This document shows positions 1 through 8,708 of a stretch of 16,855 nucleotides of DNA, piece after piece. Source of the DNA: Eubacterium sp. (GTDB lineage Bacteria; Bacillota; Clostridia; Oscillospirales; Acutalibacteraceae); assembly GCA_029052085.1 (NCBI GenBank), contig JAIDJS010000161.1, positions 1 through 16,855 on the forward strand. Reading direction: 5' to 3'. The notes under the pieces were generated by a model that had not been told where the DNA came from, ran no database searches, and was given only the letters and a program-made list of their open reading frames with translations. A program made the position numbers and the translations under genes. Numbering within the stretch: position 1 is the first letter of the stretch; the number at the start of each line of letters is the position of its first letter.

Positions 1-295
1 CCCATGCACATTCGGGAGCAAAGCCCTCAACATGGTCCTTTTCCTTCTGTAAAAGACTTTCAGGTATAAACATTGGCATACAAACATTTTCATGCCCTGT
101 TGCTTTAAACATAGAATCAAGAATTTTCTGAATGTTTTCCCAGATAGCATAGCCATATGGTCGTATAACCATGCAGCCCTTAACGCTTGTATATTCAACA
201 AGCTCTGCTTTTTTGCAAATATCGGTATACCATTTTGCAAAATCTTCATCCATTGAGGTAATGTCCTCAACCATTTTCTTTTGATTTTTTGCCAT
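1..295 (-). CDS. proS: Prolyl-tRNA synthetase, N-terminal part (cut by window edge)
   Basis: This enzyme charges tRNA-Pro with proline in the cytoplasm. Only the first 98 codons are inside the window. The start is the ATG at 295-293, with a strong AAGGAGAA ribosome site just upstream (about 301-309). The visible protein begins [20 protein letters not shown] and continues with [38 protein letters not shown] and APE, the well-conserved start of the class II catalytic core in the short archaeal/eukaryote-like (type 3) ProS. That form is common in Clostridia and lacks the long editing insertion of the bacterial type. The gene is divergent from the ATP synthase operon and has its own promoter in the shared 259-bp gap. 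Identity is by recalled family sequence, and I am confident of it. Confidence 0.92.
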   Translation of the reverse strand, partial: MAKNQKKMVEDITSMDEDFAKWYTDICKKAELVEYTSVKGCMVIRPYGYAIWENIQKILDSMFKATGHENVCMPMFIPESLLQKEKDHVEGFAPECAW

Positions 296-310
296 ATATA
301 TTCTCCTTTG

Positions 311-335
311 GCATTTAACAGTGTTTGCTAAATGC
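311..335 (-). promoter_or_regulatory. Hairpin in the proS leader
   Basis: GCATTTA at 311-317 and TAAATGC at 329-335 form a perfect 7-bp inverted repeat with an 11-nt loop. In the proS transcript it lies immediately 5' of the ribosome site, in a leader of only about 50 nt. This is far too short for a T-box, so if it regulates it would act on ribosome access. The stem is AT-rich and may be chance. Confidence 0.3.
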
Positions 336-349
336 AGTTATACTCTTTC

Positions 350-378
350 ATTATAAACTAAATAATAAAATATGTAAA
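350..378 (-). promoter_or_regulatory. Predicted proS promoter
   Basis: Read on the minus strand, TTTACA (378-373) and TATAAT (355-350) are separated by exactly 17 bp, a near-consensus housekeeping sigma promoter. Transcription would begin near 343, giving a leader of about 48 nt before the proS ATG. Confidence 0.6.
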
Positions 379-456
379 TATAGAATTTAAATAAAAAATC
401 TATACACATTGGAAAATTATTTTATACGATGAGTGAAAAGTCTTTTGATTTGTTCC

Positions 457-485
457 TTGCAAATATAAAAATTCAGTGGTATAAT
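457..485 (+). promoter_or_regulatory. Predicted promoter of the ATP synthase operon
   Basis: TTGCAA (457-462) and TATAAT (480-485) are spaced by 17 bp. A TG at 477-478 gives an extended -10 (TGGTATAAT). The predicted start is near 492, leaving a leader of about 60 nt before atpB. Between this promoter and proS (296-456) I see only the proS promoter and AT-rich DNA; there is no atpI gene upstream of atpB. Confidence 0.7.
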
Positions 486-554
486 TAGCTTAAAAATAAT
501 GAGCAGGAATGCTGTGTTTTTTAGTGTTTTTGCAGTGTGAAAGGAAGTGATTTT

Positions 555-1283
555 ATGTCTGCTTTCCCTTTGATGCCGGTAACTATGGATTTAAAAGAAG
601 AGCTTATGGAACAGCTTGAGCTTGAAACGGTTTTTACGATACCGTATATCAACGTTGAGGTTGATGAATCAACTGTTGTTTCGTGGATAATAATGGCTGT
701 ACTTACTGTTCTCGCTATTGTTCTGACGCGAAATCTCAAGGTTGAGGGCAAGCTTTCAAAAAGGCAGCTTATTCTTGAAGTATGTATGGAAAAGCTGATA
801 AACTTTTTTGACGGAATCCTTGCGGGCAAGGGGAAAAAGTATGCGCCCTGGCTTATGAGCGTGGCAATCTTTATCGGCGCTTCAAATATTATAGGCATAT
901 TTGGTTTTAAACCTCCTACAAAGAGTATGCAGTCTACTGCCGCAATGGCAATAACAAGCATTATTCTTGTTGAAATTGCAGGTATAAGAGAACGGGGGCT
1001 TAAAGGGCATTTAAAGGCCTTTGCGGAGCCTGTCTGGATTGTGGCGCCTATTAATTTGCTTGAGCTGATTATCAAGCCGCTTTCGCTTTGTATGCGACTT
1101 TTTGGTAATGTATTGGGTGCGTTTATTATTATGGAGCTTTTGAAAAGTATTTTGGTTATTCAGATACTTCAGCTCCCGGCGGCATTCAGTCTGTATTTCG
1201 ATTTGTTTGACGGAATTTTGCAGGCGTATATTTTTGTATTCTTAACAGCTATGTATGTTCAGGAAGCTGTTGAAGTTGAATAA
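555..1283 (+). CDS. atpB: ATP synthase F0 subunit a
   Basis: Subunit a forms the proton half-channels beside the c-ring in the membrane. I chose the ATG at 555 (242 aa) because AAGGA at 541-545 is correctly spaced for it; a GTG at 537 would add six residues but has no ribosome site. The protein is hydrophobic with about five membrane segments. It carries the signature around KPLSLCMRLFGNVLGAFIIM, where Arg181 is the essential arginine facing the c-subunit carboxylate. The downstream block ending FDGILQAYIFVFLTAMYVQEA is also typical of the family. It is the first gene of a complete F-type operon and is followed 36 bp later by atpE. No atpI precedes it. Confidence 0.95.
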   Translation: MSAFPLMPVTMDLKEELMEQLELETVFTIPYINVEVDESTVVSWIIMAVLTVLAIVLTRNLKVEGKLSKRQLILEVCMEKLINFFDGILAGKGKKYAPWLMSVAIFIGASNIIGIFGFKPPTKSMQSTAAMAITSIILVEIAGIRERGLKGHLKAFAEPVWIVAPINLLELIIKPLSLCMRLFGNVLGAFIIMELLKSILVIQILQLPAAFSLYFDLFDGILQAYIFVFLTAMYVQEAVEVE

Positions 1284-1307
1284 ATAACGATTATTAATTA
1301 TTTTTAA

Positions 1308-1538
<231 letters not shown>

Positions 1539-1590
1539 GAGGAATTCCTTAAAATCCTAAAAAGAAACTCAATGAAAGGAAAAACAGGTT

Positions 1591-2091
1591 ATGCTCAAAT
1601 TTAACTGGAATTTTCTTTTTATGCTTATGAACCTTGTGATTTTTTATCTGCTTATGAGAAGGTTTTTGTTTAAGCCTATTATGAAGGTTATGGACAAGCG
1701 TAAAGAGATGATTGACAATCAGTTCAGCGATGCCGAAGAAGCGAACAATCAGGCATTAAAGCTGAAAGAAGAATATGAAGAAAAAATTGAAAATATCAAT
1801 GCAGAATCCGAGCAGCTTATCAGCGAGGCAAAGCAGTCTGCAAGAGCTGAATATGAAAAGATTATTGACAGAGCGGAGGCAGATGCCGAAAGCATAAAGG
1901 CTGTTGCTAAGAAGCAGTCTGATGAAGCGTGTGAAAGTCAGCTCAGAAAAGCAAAGGAAGATATTGCAAATCTTGCTATGGAAGCTGCCGAAAAGGTTTT
2001 GGGCAAAAGCGTTTCTGCTGAAACAGACAGTGATATTTTTAATGAATTTTTAAATGAGGGCAGTGAAGAAAATGAATCTCAAAATAGATGA
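1591..2091 (+). CDS. atpF: ATP synthase F0 subunit b
   Basis: Subunit b is the peripheral stalk that holds F1 against rotation. The 166-residue protein has one N-terminal membrane helix (residues about 5-24), then the basic stretch [16 protein letters not shown] and a long charged, alanine/glutamate/lysine-rich helix expected to dimerise as a coiled coil. The C-terminus ([10 protein letters not shown]) is the part that normally contacts delta. Length is normal for the family. An AAAGGA ribosome site lies ten bases upstream. The last 20 bases overlap the start of the next gene in another frame, which suggests translational coupling between b and its partner delta. Confidence 0.93.
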   Translation: MLKFNWNFLFMLMNLVIFYLLMRRFLFKPIMKVMDKRKEMIDNQFSDAEEANNQALKLKEEYEEKIENINAESEQLISEAKQSARAEYEKIIDRAEADAESIKAVAKKQSDEACESQLRKAKEDIANLAMEAAEKVLGKSVSAETDSDIFNEFLNEGSEENESQNR

Positions 2092-4093
2092 TTATGTTAA
2101 TACACTGCTTTCAAATGAAATCAGTGTATCAGAGCTTGATAATGCAAAGAAAATTCTTTCTGCATCGGATGAATTGATGCAGATTTTGAATAGCCCGTCT
2201 GTTTCAAAGGATGAAAAGAAAAAAGTTGTTGATGAAATTTTTTCCTTTTCCGTTAAATCCGTTATTCTTCAGCTTGCTGAGGAATGCAAGGCCGATGAAT
2301 TAGGCAGTATTATTGATGCTTATTCGGCAGAATTGGATAAGAAAAACCGGGTTGCAAGGGCAACACTTATCTGTGTAACAGAGCCGGACGAAAAACAGCT
2401 GAAGGGCATTGAGGAATTTGTCTGCAAGGAAGAAAATGCAGGTTCTGCAAAAATTGAAATGGTTAAGGACGACAGCCTTATAGGCGGCTTTATTATCCGT
2501 ATCGGCAATAAGCAGTATGACAGAAGTCTTAAATCAAAAATCAGCAGCATTAAAGAAAAAATCGTTAATGATGCAAGAAAATCCTCTTCTGTAGACACAG
2601 ACGGAATCATCTCTATTCTCAGAAGTGAGATTAAGGATTTTGATTTTGAAACAAACAGCGAAGAGGTTGGCACGGTTATCAGAGTTGGTGACGGTATTGC
2701 AACAATCCATGGCCTTGATCATGTAATGTACGGTGAAATCGTTGTTTTTGATTGCGGCATCAAGGGTATGGTTCAGGATATCAAGCGTGCAACCGTCGGC
2801 TGTATCATTTTTGGTAATGATAATGAAATTCACGAGGGATCCAAGGTCCGCAGAACACATAAAAATGCAGGTGTTCCTGTTGGCGAAGCCTTTATCGGAA
2901 GAATCGTAAACGCACTGGGTGAAGCAATAGACGGAAAAGGCGATATTGTTTCCGATGAATTCAGACTTATTGAAAATCCGGCACCTTCTATTGTTGACAG
3001 AAAATCTGTTTCCGAATCTCTTGAAACGGGAATTCTTGCAATAGATTCCATGTTCCCGATAGGAAGAGGACAGAGAGAACTTATTATAGGCGACCGTCAA
3101 ACGGGTAAAACGTCTATTGCCATTGATACAATTATTAATCAGAAGGGTAAGGATTGTATTTGTATTTATAATGCAATCGGGCAGAAGGCATCAACCGTAG
3201 CGAAGCTGGTTGGAACTCTTGAGAAAAACGGGGCAATGGAATATACGATTATTGTTTGCTCAACTGCTTCTGATTCGGCATCATTACAATATATATCTCC
3301 ATATTCGGCAACAGCTATTGCGGAGTATTTTATGCACAAGGGCAAGGACTGCCTTATTATTTATGATGATTTAAGCAAGCATGCTGTAGCTTACCGCGCA
3401 CTTTCTCTTTTGCTGGAGCGTTCTCCCGGACGAGAAGCTTATCCCGGAGATGTTTTCTATCTTCATTCAAGACTGTTGGAGCGTTCTTCCCGCCTTTCCG
3501 ATGAACTTGGCGGAGGTTCCATAACGGCTCTTCCGATTATAGAAACACAGGCAGGCGATGTATCTGCTTATATTCCAACGAATGTTATTTCAATTACGGA
3601 CGGACAGATTTTCCTTGAAAGCGATTTGTTCTTCAGCGGTCAGCGTCCTGCAGTTAATGTTGGTTTGTCCGTATCCCGTGTTGGCGGCGCAGCACAGACA
3701 AAGGCTATGAAAAAAGCAGCCGGCTCGCTTCGAGTGGATCTTGCTCAGTATCGTGAAATGGAAGTGTTTACGCAGTTTTCATCTGACCTTGATGAAGAAA
3801 CGAAGGCCGGTCTTACTTATGGTAAGGGCCTTATGGAGCTTTTAAAGCAGCCGCTTACGCATCCGCTTTCACTTGCGCAGCAGGTTATTACGCTTGTTGC
3901 TGCAATCGGCAAAAAGTTTGTTGATGTTCCTGTCAGTGAAATTAAAAAGTATCAGGGCGAAATGCTCGAATATTTTGAAAATTCATATTTTGAAATTATC
4001 AGCGAGATTCATGATAAAAAGGTTCTTACCGATGAGCTTAAGGATAAAATTCTTAAGGCTGTTGATGATTTCAGAAAGGTAAAAAATGGCTAA
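2072..4093 (+). CDS. Fused ATP synthase F1 delta-alpha subunit
   Basis: One 673-residue reading frame contains two subunits that are normally separate. Residues 1 to about 168 are a complete delta/OSCP protein: it starts [13 protein letters not shown] and ends with [20 protein letters not shown] and a closing helix. From about residue 174 an essentially full-length alpha subunit follows: [12 protein letters not shown], Walker A GDRQTGKT (340-347), Walker B IIYDD (Asp432-433), and [10 protein letters not shown] with the arginine finger Arg536. Between them there is no stop, no Shine-Dalgarno site and no in-frame ATG, GTG or TTG; the nearest in-frame ATG lies inside delta (near 2461), and the next is at MYGEIV, well inside alpha. 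The start at 2072 is chosen because GAGGG (2056-2060) precedes it; the ATG at 2054 has no such site. It overlaps atpF by 20 bp and atpG by 8 bp. Confidence 0.93.
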   Translation: MNLKIDDYVNTLLSNEISVSELDNAKKILSASDELMQILNSPSVSKDEKKKVVDEIFSFSVKSVILQLAEECKADELGSIIDAYSAELDKKNRVARATLICVTEPDEKQLKGIEEFVCKEENAGSAKIEMVKDDSLIGGFIIRIGNKQYDRSLKSKISSIKEKIVNDARKSSSVDTDGIISILRSEIKDFDFETNSEEVGTVIRVGDGIATIHGLDHVMYGEIVVFDCGIKGMVQDIKRATVGCIIFGNDNEIHEGSKVRRTHKNAGVPVGEAFIGRIVNALGEAIDGKGDIVSDEFRLIENPAPSIVDRKSVSESLETGILAIDSMFPIGRGQRELIIGDRQTGKTSIAIDTIINQKGKDCICIYNAIGQKASTVAKLVGTLEKNGAMEYTIIVCSTASDSASLQYISPYSATAIAEYFMHKGKDCLIIYDDLSKHAVAYRALSLLLERSPGREAYPGDVFYLHSRLLERSSRLSDELGGGSITALPIIETQAGDVSAYIPTNVISITDGQIFLESDLFFSGQRPAVNVGLSVSRVGGAAQTKAMKKAAGSLRVDLAQYREMEVFTQFSSDLDEETKAGLTYGKGLMELLKQPLTHPLSLAQQVITLVAAIGKKFVDVPVSEIKKYQGEMLEYFENSYFEIISEIHDKKVLTDELKDKILKAVDDFRKVKNG

Positions 4094-4967
4094 CGCAAGA
4101 GAGATTCTAAGCAGAATAAAGTCCATAAAGGACACCAAGAAAATAACAAATGCTATGTATATGGTTTCCTCTTCTAAGCTTCAGAAAGCCAAAAAGGATT
4201 TGCAGAATACGGAGCCGTACTTTTTTGAAATACAGGAAAGTATGGCGAAAATTCTTAACTTTGCTCCGGAGGTCGGCAGCAGGTTTTTTGACCAGAGGGA
4301 ACATAAAAAGGGTGCAGACAGAAGAATCGGCTACCTTGTTATAACGGCAGATAAAGGGCTTGCGGGTGCATATAATCATAATGTCATCAGACTGGCCGAA
4401 GAAATTGCTCTTAATGAAGAGGATGATATGCTTTTTGTTGTCGGTCAGGTAGGAAAGCATTATTTTGAAAAGCAGAGTATCCCTATTGATATTAATTTCA
4501 ATTATACGGCGCAAAACCCGTCAATGAACAGGGCAAGGCATATTGCCGAAAAGCTTTTAGAGCTTTTCCTTGAAGAAAAAATTGATGAGGTTTATGTAAT
4601 TTATACAAGAATGGTTAATTCAATGACTGTTGAGCCTATGTTTAATAAAATTCTTCCTTTAAAGGAAATGCAGTCTGAAGCACAGGATAAGAATAACCAT
4701 TATGATAACGCAAGGTTTGAACCCGATGTTCAAACAGTTTTTGATAATATAGTTCCAAATTATGTTGCAGGCTTTATTTATGGTGCATTGATTGAATCCT
4801 ATTGCAGTGAGCATAATTCAAGAATGATGGCAATGCAGACGGCAACAGATGCTGCAACAGATATGATTAAGCAGCTTGGAATACAGTACAATCGTGCAAG
4901 GCAGGCGGCAATAACACAGGAAATAACCGAGGTTATTGCAGGCTCTAAAGCACAAAAAAATAAATGA
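4086..4967 (+). CDS. atpG: ATP synthase F1 subunit gamma
   Basis: Gamma is the central rotor shaft that couples the c-ring to the alpha-beta hexamer. The 293-residue protein begins [20 protein letters not shown] and ends with [20 protein letters not shown], the two conserved helices that form the coiled-coil shaft. The middle part contains the family motif around [18 protein letters not shown]. Length is normal. Its ATG lies inside the last codons of the delta-alpha gene (8-bp overlap) with AAAGG upstream, so translation is likely coupled to alpha. Confidence 0.95.
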   Translation: MANAREILSRIKSIKDTKKITNAMYMVSSSKLQKAKKDLQNTEPYFFEIQESMAKILNFAPEVGSRFFDQREHKKGADRRIGYLVITADKGLAGAYNHNVIRLAEEIALNEEDDMLFVVGQVGKHYFEKQSIPIDINFNYTAQNPSMNRARHIAEKLLELFLEEKIDEVYVIYTRMVNSMTVEPMFNKILPLKEMQSEAQDKNNHYDNARFEPDVQTVFDNIVPNYVAGFIYGALIESYCSEHNSRMMAMQTATDAATDMIKQLGIQYNRARQAAITQEITEVIAGSKAQKNK

Positions 4968-4979
4968 TAACGGTTTCGG

Positions 4980-4996
4980 TTAGGAGGAAATCCTAA
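4980..4996 (+). promoter_or_regulatory. Hairpin enclosing the atpD ribosome site
   Basis: TTAGGA (4980-4985) and TCCTAA (4991-4996) pair perfectly around the loop GGAAA and end on the base before the atpD ATG. The ribosome site AGGAGGA lies half in the stem and half in the loop. The stem is short and its effect on beta-subunit translation is an inference. Confidence 0.4.
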
Positions 4997-6382
<1,386 letters not shown>

Positions 6383-6395
6383 GAGGCGGTAAATT

Positions 6396-6809
6396 ATGAA
6401 AACTTTTAAGCTTAAAGTTATTGCGTCAAATAAAGTTTTCTATGATGGCGATTGCCAATGCCTTACGATTCCATATATAGATGGCGGTGCAATGTCCTTT
6501 CTTGCAAATCACGAAAATGTTGTTATTCCTCTTGATAACGGAGAGATGAAGATTAAAACGGATAAGGAAGAGATTATCGAAGCGTTTGTTGGCGATGGCT
6601 TTATCGAATTCCTTAATAATGAGGCACTTATCGTATGTGTTTCAGCCGAGCTCCCTGATGAAATTGATAAAAGGCGTGCAGAAGAAGCTAAAATCCGAGC
6701 AGAGGAAGATTTGCGTCAGAAGCAGAGCCAGATTGAATACAGTGTTTCTAAGGCAAACCTTTCAAGGGCTATGGAAAGAATTAAGGTTAAAAACAGGCAT
6801 GAAATTTAA
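6396..6809 (+). CDS. atpC: ATP synthase F1 subunit epsilon
   Basis: Epsilon sits at the foot of the central stalk and can inhibit ATP hydrolysis. The 137-residue protein has the usual N-terminal beta-sandwich (starting MKTFKLKVIASNKVFYDGDC, with GAMSFLANHENVVIPL) and a charged C-terminal helical hairpin from about residue 88 (DKRRAEEAKIRAEEDLRQK). The C-terminal helices are retained, so the inhibitory arm is present in principle. It is the last gene of the operon and is followed by a stem-loop that probably stops much of the transcription. Confidence 0.92.
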   Translation: MKTFKLKVIASNKVFYDGDCQCLTIPYIDGGAMSFLANHENVVIPLDNGEMKIKTDKEEIIEAFVGDGFIEFLNNEALIVCVSAELPDEIDKRRAEEAKIRAEEDLRQKQSQIEYSVSKANLSRAMERIKVKNRHEI

Positions 6810-6813
6810 CATT

Positions 6814-6839
6814 AGGGAAGCATGGTATAGTGCTTCCCT
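6814..6839 (+). terminator. Weak intrinsic terminator after the atp operon
   Basis: AGGGAAGCA (6814-6822) and TGCTTCCCT (6831-6839) form a perfect 9-bp stem with an 8-nt loop. The following bases (GATTTGTATAT) are only moderately T-rich, so termination is probably partial. I see no clear promoter before the next gene, which may therefore depend on read-through. Confidence 0.6.
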
Positions 6840-6864
6840 GATTTGTATATAAGGAGAAATAAAA

Positions 6865-8136
6865 ATGGCAATTAAACTTATTGCAATGGATTTGGACGGA
6901 ACACTTATGGCGCCGGATCACATAACGGTAACTGACAGAACAAAGGCTGCTTTGGAAAAGGCACATAATATGGGTATCAAAACGGTTATTGCAACCGGAA
7001 GAACGCTTTCTGTTATAAAAGATGTACTTAAGCAGGTGCCTTTTATTGATTATGTTATCTATTCTAATGGTGCTGTAGTGTATGACAGATGTAAAGGCAA
7101 AAACGTTTACACCAATTATATGCCTTCAGATATTGTTGAAAAAGTAATTGATATTCTTGAAAGCTATCCGGTCTATTATGAGCTTTATGCCAATGGCGAA
7201 TCCAATACGCAGGAAAGCAAGGCGGCATATTTCAAAAATAAGGATTTGCCTCCGGAATTTCTTGATTTCTATATGCAAAGTCTGATAAATCATCATAATT
7301 TAAGTGAATTTGCAAAGAATAACGATATCGAAAAAATTAATTTATTTTATTTTGACGGCGAATTTTATGATGAAATCAAGGATAAGTTGTTTGCAGTTGA
7401 GGATACAGACAAAACCTCACCTGTTTCCGGCGATATTGAAATGACCTATAAGGGTGTTAATAAGGGTGTTGCATTAAATAATTTGTGTAAAGAATTATGC
7501 TTTACACATGACGAGGTTATGTCTTTTGGTGATGCAGATAATGATATTGAAATGCTTCAGTTTGCAGGCTATGGAATTGCTATGGGAAATGCTTCTGATG
7601 ATTGCAAAGAGGCGGCAAAGTATGTAACCCTGTCCAATGGCGAAGATGGAATTGCAGCTGCAATAGAAAAATTTATTTTTAATGCTTCAAAGCCAAAGCT
7701 TCTTATATCAGCCTGTCTTTTAGGAGAAAATTGTAAGTATAACGGCGGCAATAATTATACGAAAGAGGCTGCCGATTTAAAGGATAGGTTTGATTTGATC
7801 CCGATATGTCCTGAATGCTTTGGCGGTCTTCCTATTCCAAGAGTTCCGAATGAAATCATAAATGGAAAGGCGATTTCAAAAAACGGTGAGGATTTTACGG
7901 CTGAGTATGAAGACGGGGCAGAAAAAACACTGTATATTGCAAATGAAAACAATTGCTGCTACGCAGTGCTGAAAGAAAGAAGCCCGTCCTGCGGATTCGG
8001 AAAGATTTATGATGGTACTTTTTCGGGCACTCTTGTTGACGGAAACGGAATTACCGCTGATTTGCTTGATAAAAACGGTATTCGTATTTTCGGCGAAAGC
8101 CGGATTGCAAAGCTGCTTGATGAATTTGATTATTAA
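6865..8136 (+). CDS. HAD phosphatase fused to TudS/DUF523 desulfidase domain
   Basis: This 423-residue protein joins two enzymes. Residues 1 to about 270 are a Cof-type (HAD-IIB) phosphatase: the nucleophile motif is DLDGTL (Asp9, Asp11), followed by ATGRT, a lysine in KGVNKG, and GDADNDIEML (Asp223, Asp227). Residues about 276-423 are a complete DUF523 domain: LISACLLGENCKYNGG, CPECFGGLPIPRVPNEI, SPSCGFGKIYDGTFSG and a C-terminal NGIRIFGES. Cys284, Cys315 and Cys376 match the three cysteines that hold the open-site [4Fe-4S] cluster in TudS desulfidases, a family shown to remove sulfur from thiouracil and 4-thiouridine monophosphate. A role in thiolated-nucleotide salvage is my inference. A good AAGGAG site precedes the ATG. 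Confidence 0.88.
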   Translation: MAIKLIAMDLDGTLMAPDHITVTDRTKAALEKAHNMGIKTVIATGRTLSVIKDVLKQVPFIDYVIYSNGAVVYDRCKGKNVYTNYMPSDIVEKVIDILESYPVYYELYANGESNTQESKAAYFKNKDLPPEFLDFYMQSLINHHNLSEFAKNNDIEKINLFYFDGEFYDEIKDKLFAVEDTDKTSPVSGDIEMTYKGVNKGVALNNLCKELCFTHDEVMSFGDADNDIEMLQFAGYGIAMGNASDDCKEAAKYVTLSNGEDGIAAAIEKFIFNASKPKLLISACLLGENCKYNGGNNYTKEAADLKDRFDLIPICPECFGGLPIPRVPNEIINGKAISKNGEDFTAEYEDGAEKTLYIANENNCCYAVLKERSPSCGFGKIYDGTFSGTLVDGNGITADLLDKNGIRIFGESRIAKLLDEFDY

Positions 8137-8164
8137 GCCGTCTTGATATAAAGGACTGATTAGG

Positions 8165-8599
8165 ATATCAAATAAAATCTTTTCAATATTTCTTGTATCA
8201 CTTATTTTTTTCTGTTTATTCAGCGGCTGCAAGGCTGAAACACAAGAGGAAAACAGGGTAAAGTTCATCAACGGTAATCAAACGGGCATTTTGAAAGATG
8301 ATAATGAGATAAACGGCGAAGATGCGGCTTACATCATAAAGTCTTATTCAAATAGAGAGCTTATGCTTTCAGATAATACGGCATATTCCTTTTTTCTTTC
8401 ATCTGAAACGGCTGTTTATGAGAATGAAAGCTATTATAAGGTTGTTGCAGGAACGGCAAGCAAAAATAGCTTTGATTATTATTCTATTGAGGAAATCGCT
8501 TGCTATCTGGTTAGCTTAAACGGAAAAAAAGCCTTTAAATATGATAAAGAAAACGATTCAATCATATCTCTTAATTATATCAGAGATATAGCTGAATAG
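8165..8599 (+). CDS. Small predicted lipoprotein with a non-standard ATA start
   Basis: The open frame runs back to 8147 without any ATG, GTG or TTG before the coding part; the first TTG is at 8291, deep inside. Upstream of it the frame encodes a convincing lipoprotein signal: SNK, a hydrophobic core (IFSIFLVSLIFFCLF) and a lipobox-like FSGC with the cysteine at residue 22. The codon at the expected start is ATA (8165), with AAAGGA at 8150-8155 nine bases upstream. It may be a mutated ATG, a rare start, or a base error. The mature part (about 122 aa) is charged and tyrosine-rich, with YYSIEEIACYLVSLNGKKAF. I do not recognise a family. It ends inside the stem of a strong terminator and is probably co-transcribed with the HAD-TudS gene. 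Confidence 0.55.
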   Translation: MSNKIFSIFLVSLIFFCLFSGCKAETQEENRVKFINGNQTGILKDDNEINGEDAAYIIKSYSNRELMLSDNTAYSFFLSSETAVYENESYYKVVAGTASKNSFDYYSIEEIACYLVSLNGKKAFKYDKENDSIISLNYIRDIAE

Positions 8600-8630
8600 G
8601 CATTGTTCATAAACAATGCCTGTTTTTTTT
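8598..8630 (+). terminator. Strong intrinsic terminator
   Basis: AGGCATTGTT (8598-8607) pairs perfectly with AACAATGCCT (8612-8621) around a 4-nt loop, followed by eight Ts. The last two bases of the lipoprotein stop codon form part of the stem. Confidence 0.93.
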
Positions 8631-8645
8631 ATCTATTATGTCAAG

Positions 8646-8681
8646 TGCTTATTTTGCGGTAATCATATATAATTATATTAC
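8646..8681 (+). promoter_or_regulatory. Possible promoter/operator of the carbohydrate operon
   Basis: A TATAAT at 8668-8673 is a good -10, but there is no convincing -35 (TGCTTA at 8646-8651 is the best at 16 bp). The -10 is bracketed by the inverted pentamers GTAAT (8659-8663) and ATTAC (8677-8681), a possible operator half-site pair. A weak -35 would suit a regulated sugar operon, but the support is thin. Confidence 0.35.
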
Positions 8682-8708
8682 AGTTTTTTAATTATGGAGG
8701 GATAAAAA

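Noticed and set aside
2056..2071. Upstream ATG at 2054 as start of the delta-alpha protein
   Set aside because: No ribosome site precedes it; GAGGG at 2056-2060 fits the ATG at 2072, and delta proteins begin close to the YVNTLL-like segment.
2534..3100. Minus-strand open frames inside the delta-alpha gene
   Set aside because: They are shadows of a strongly coding plus-strand gene with clear family motifs and no ribosome sites of their own.
8291..8299. TTG at 8291 as start of the small protein
   Set aside because: It would cut off a complete in-frame lipoprotein signal, and no ribosome site lies before it.
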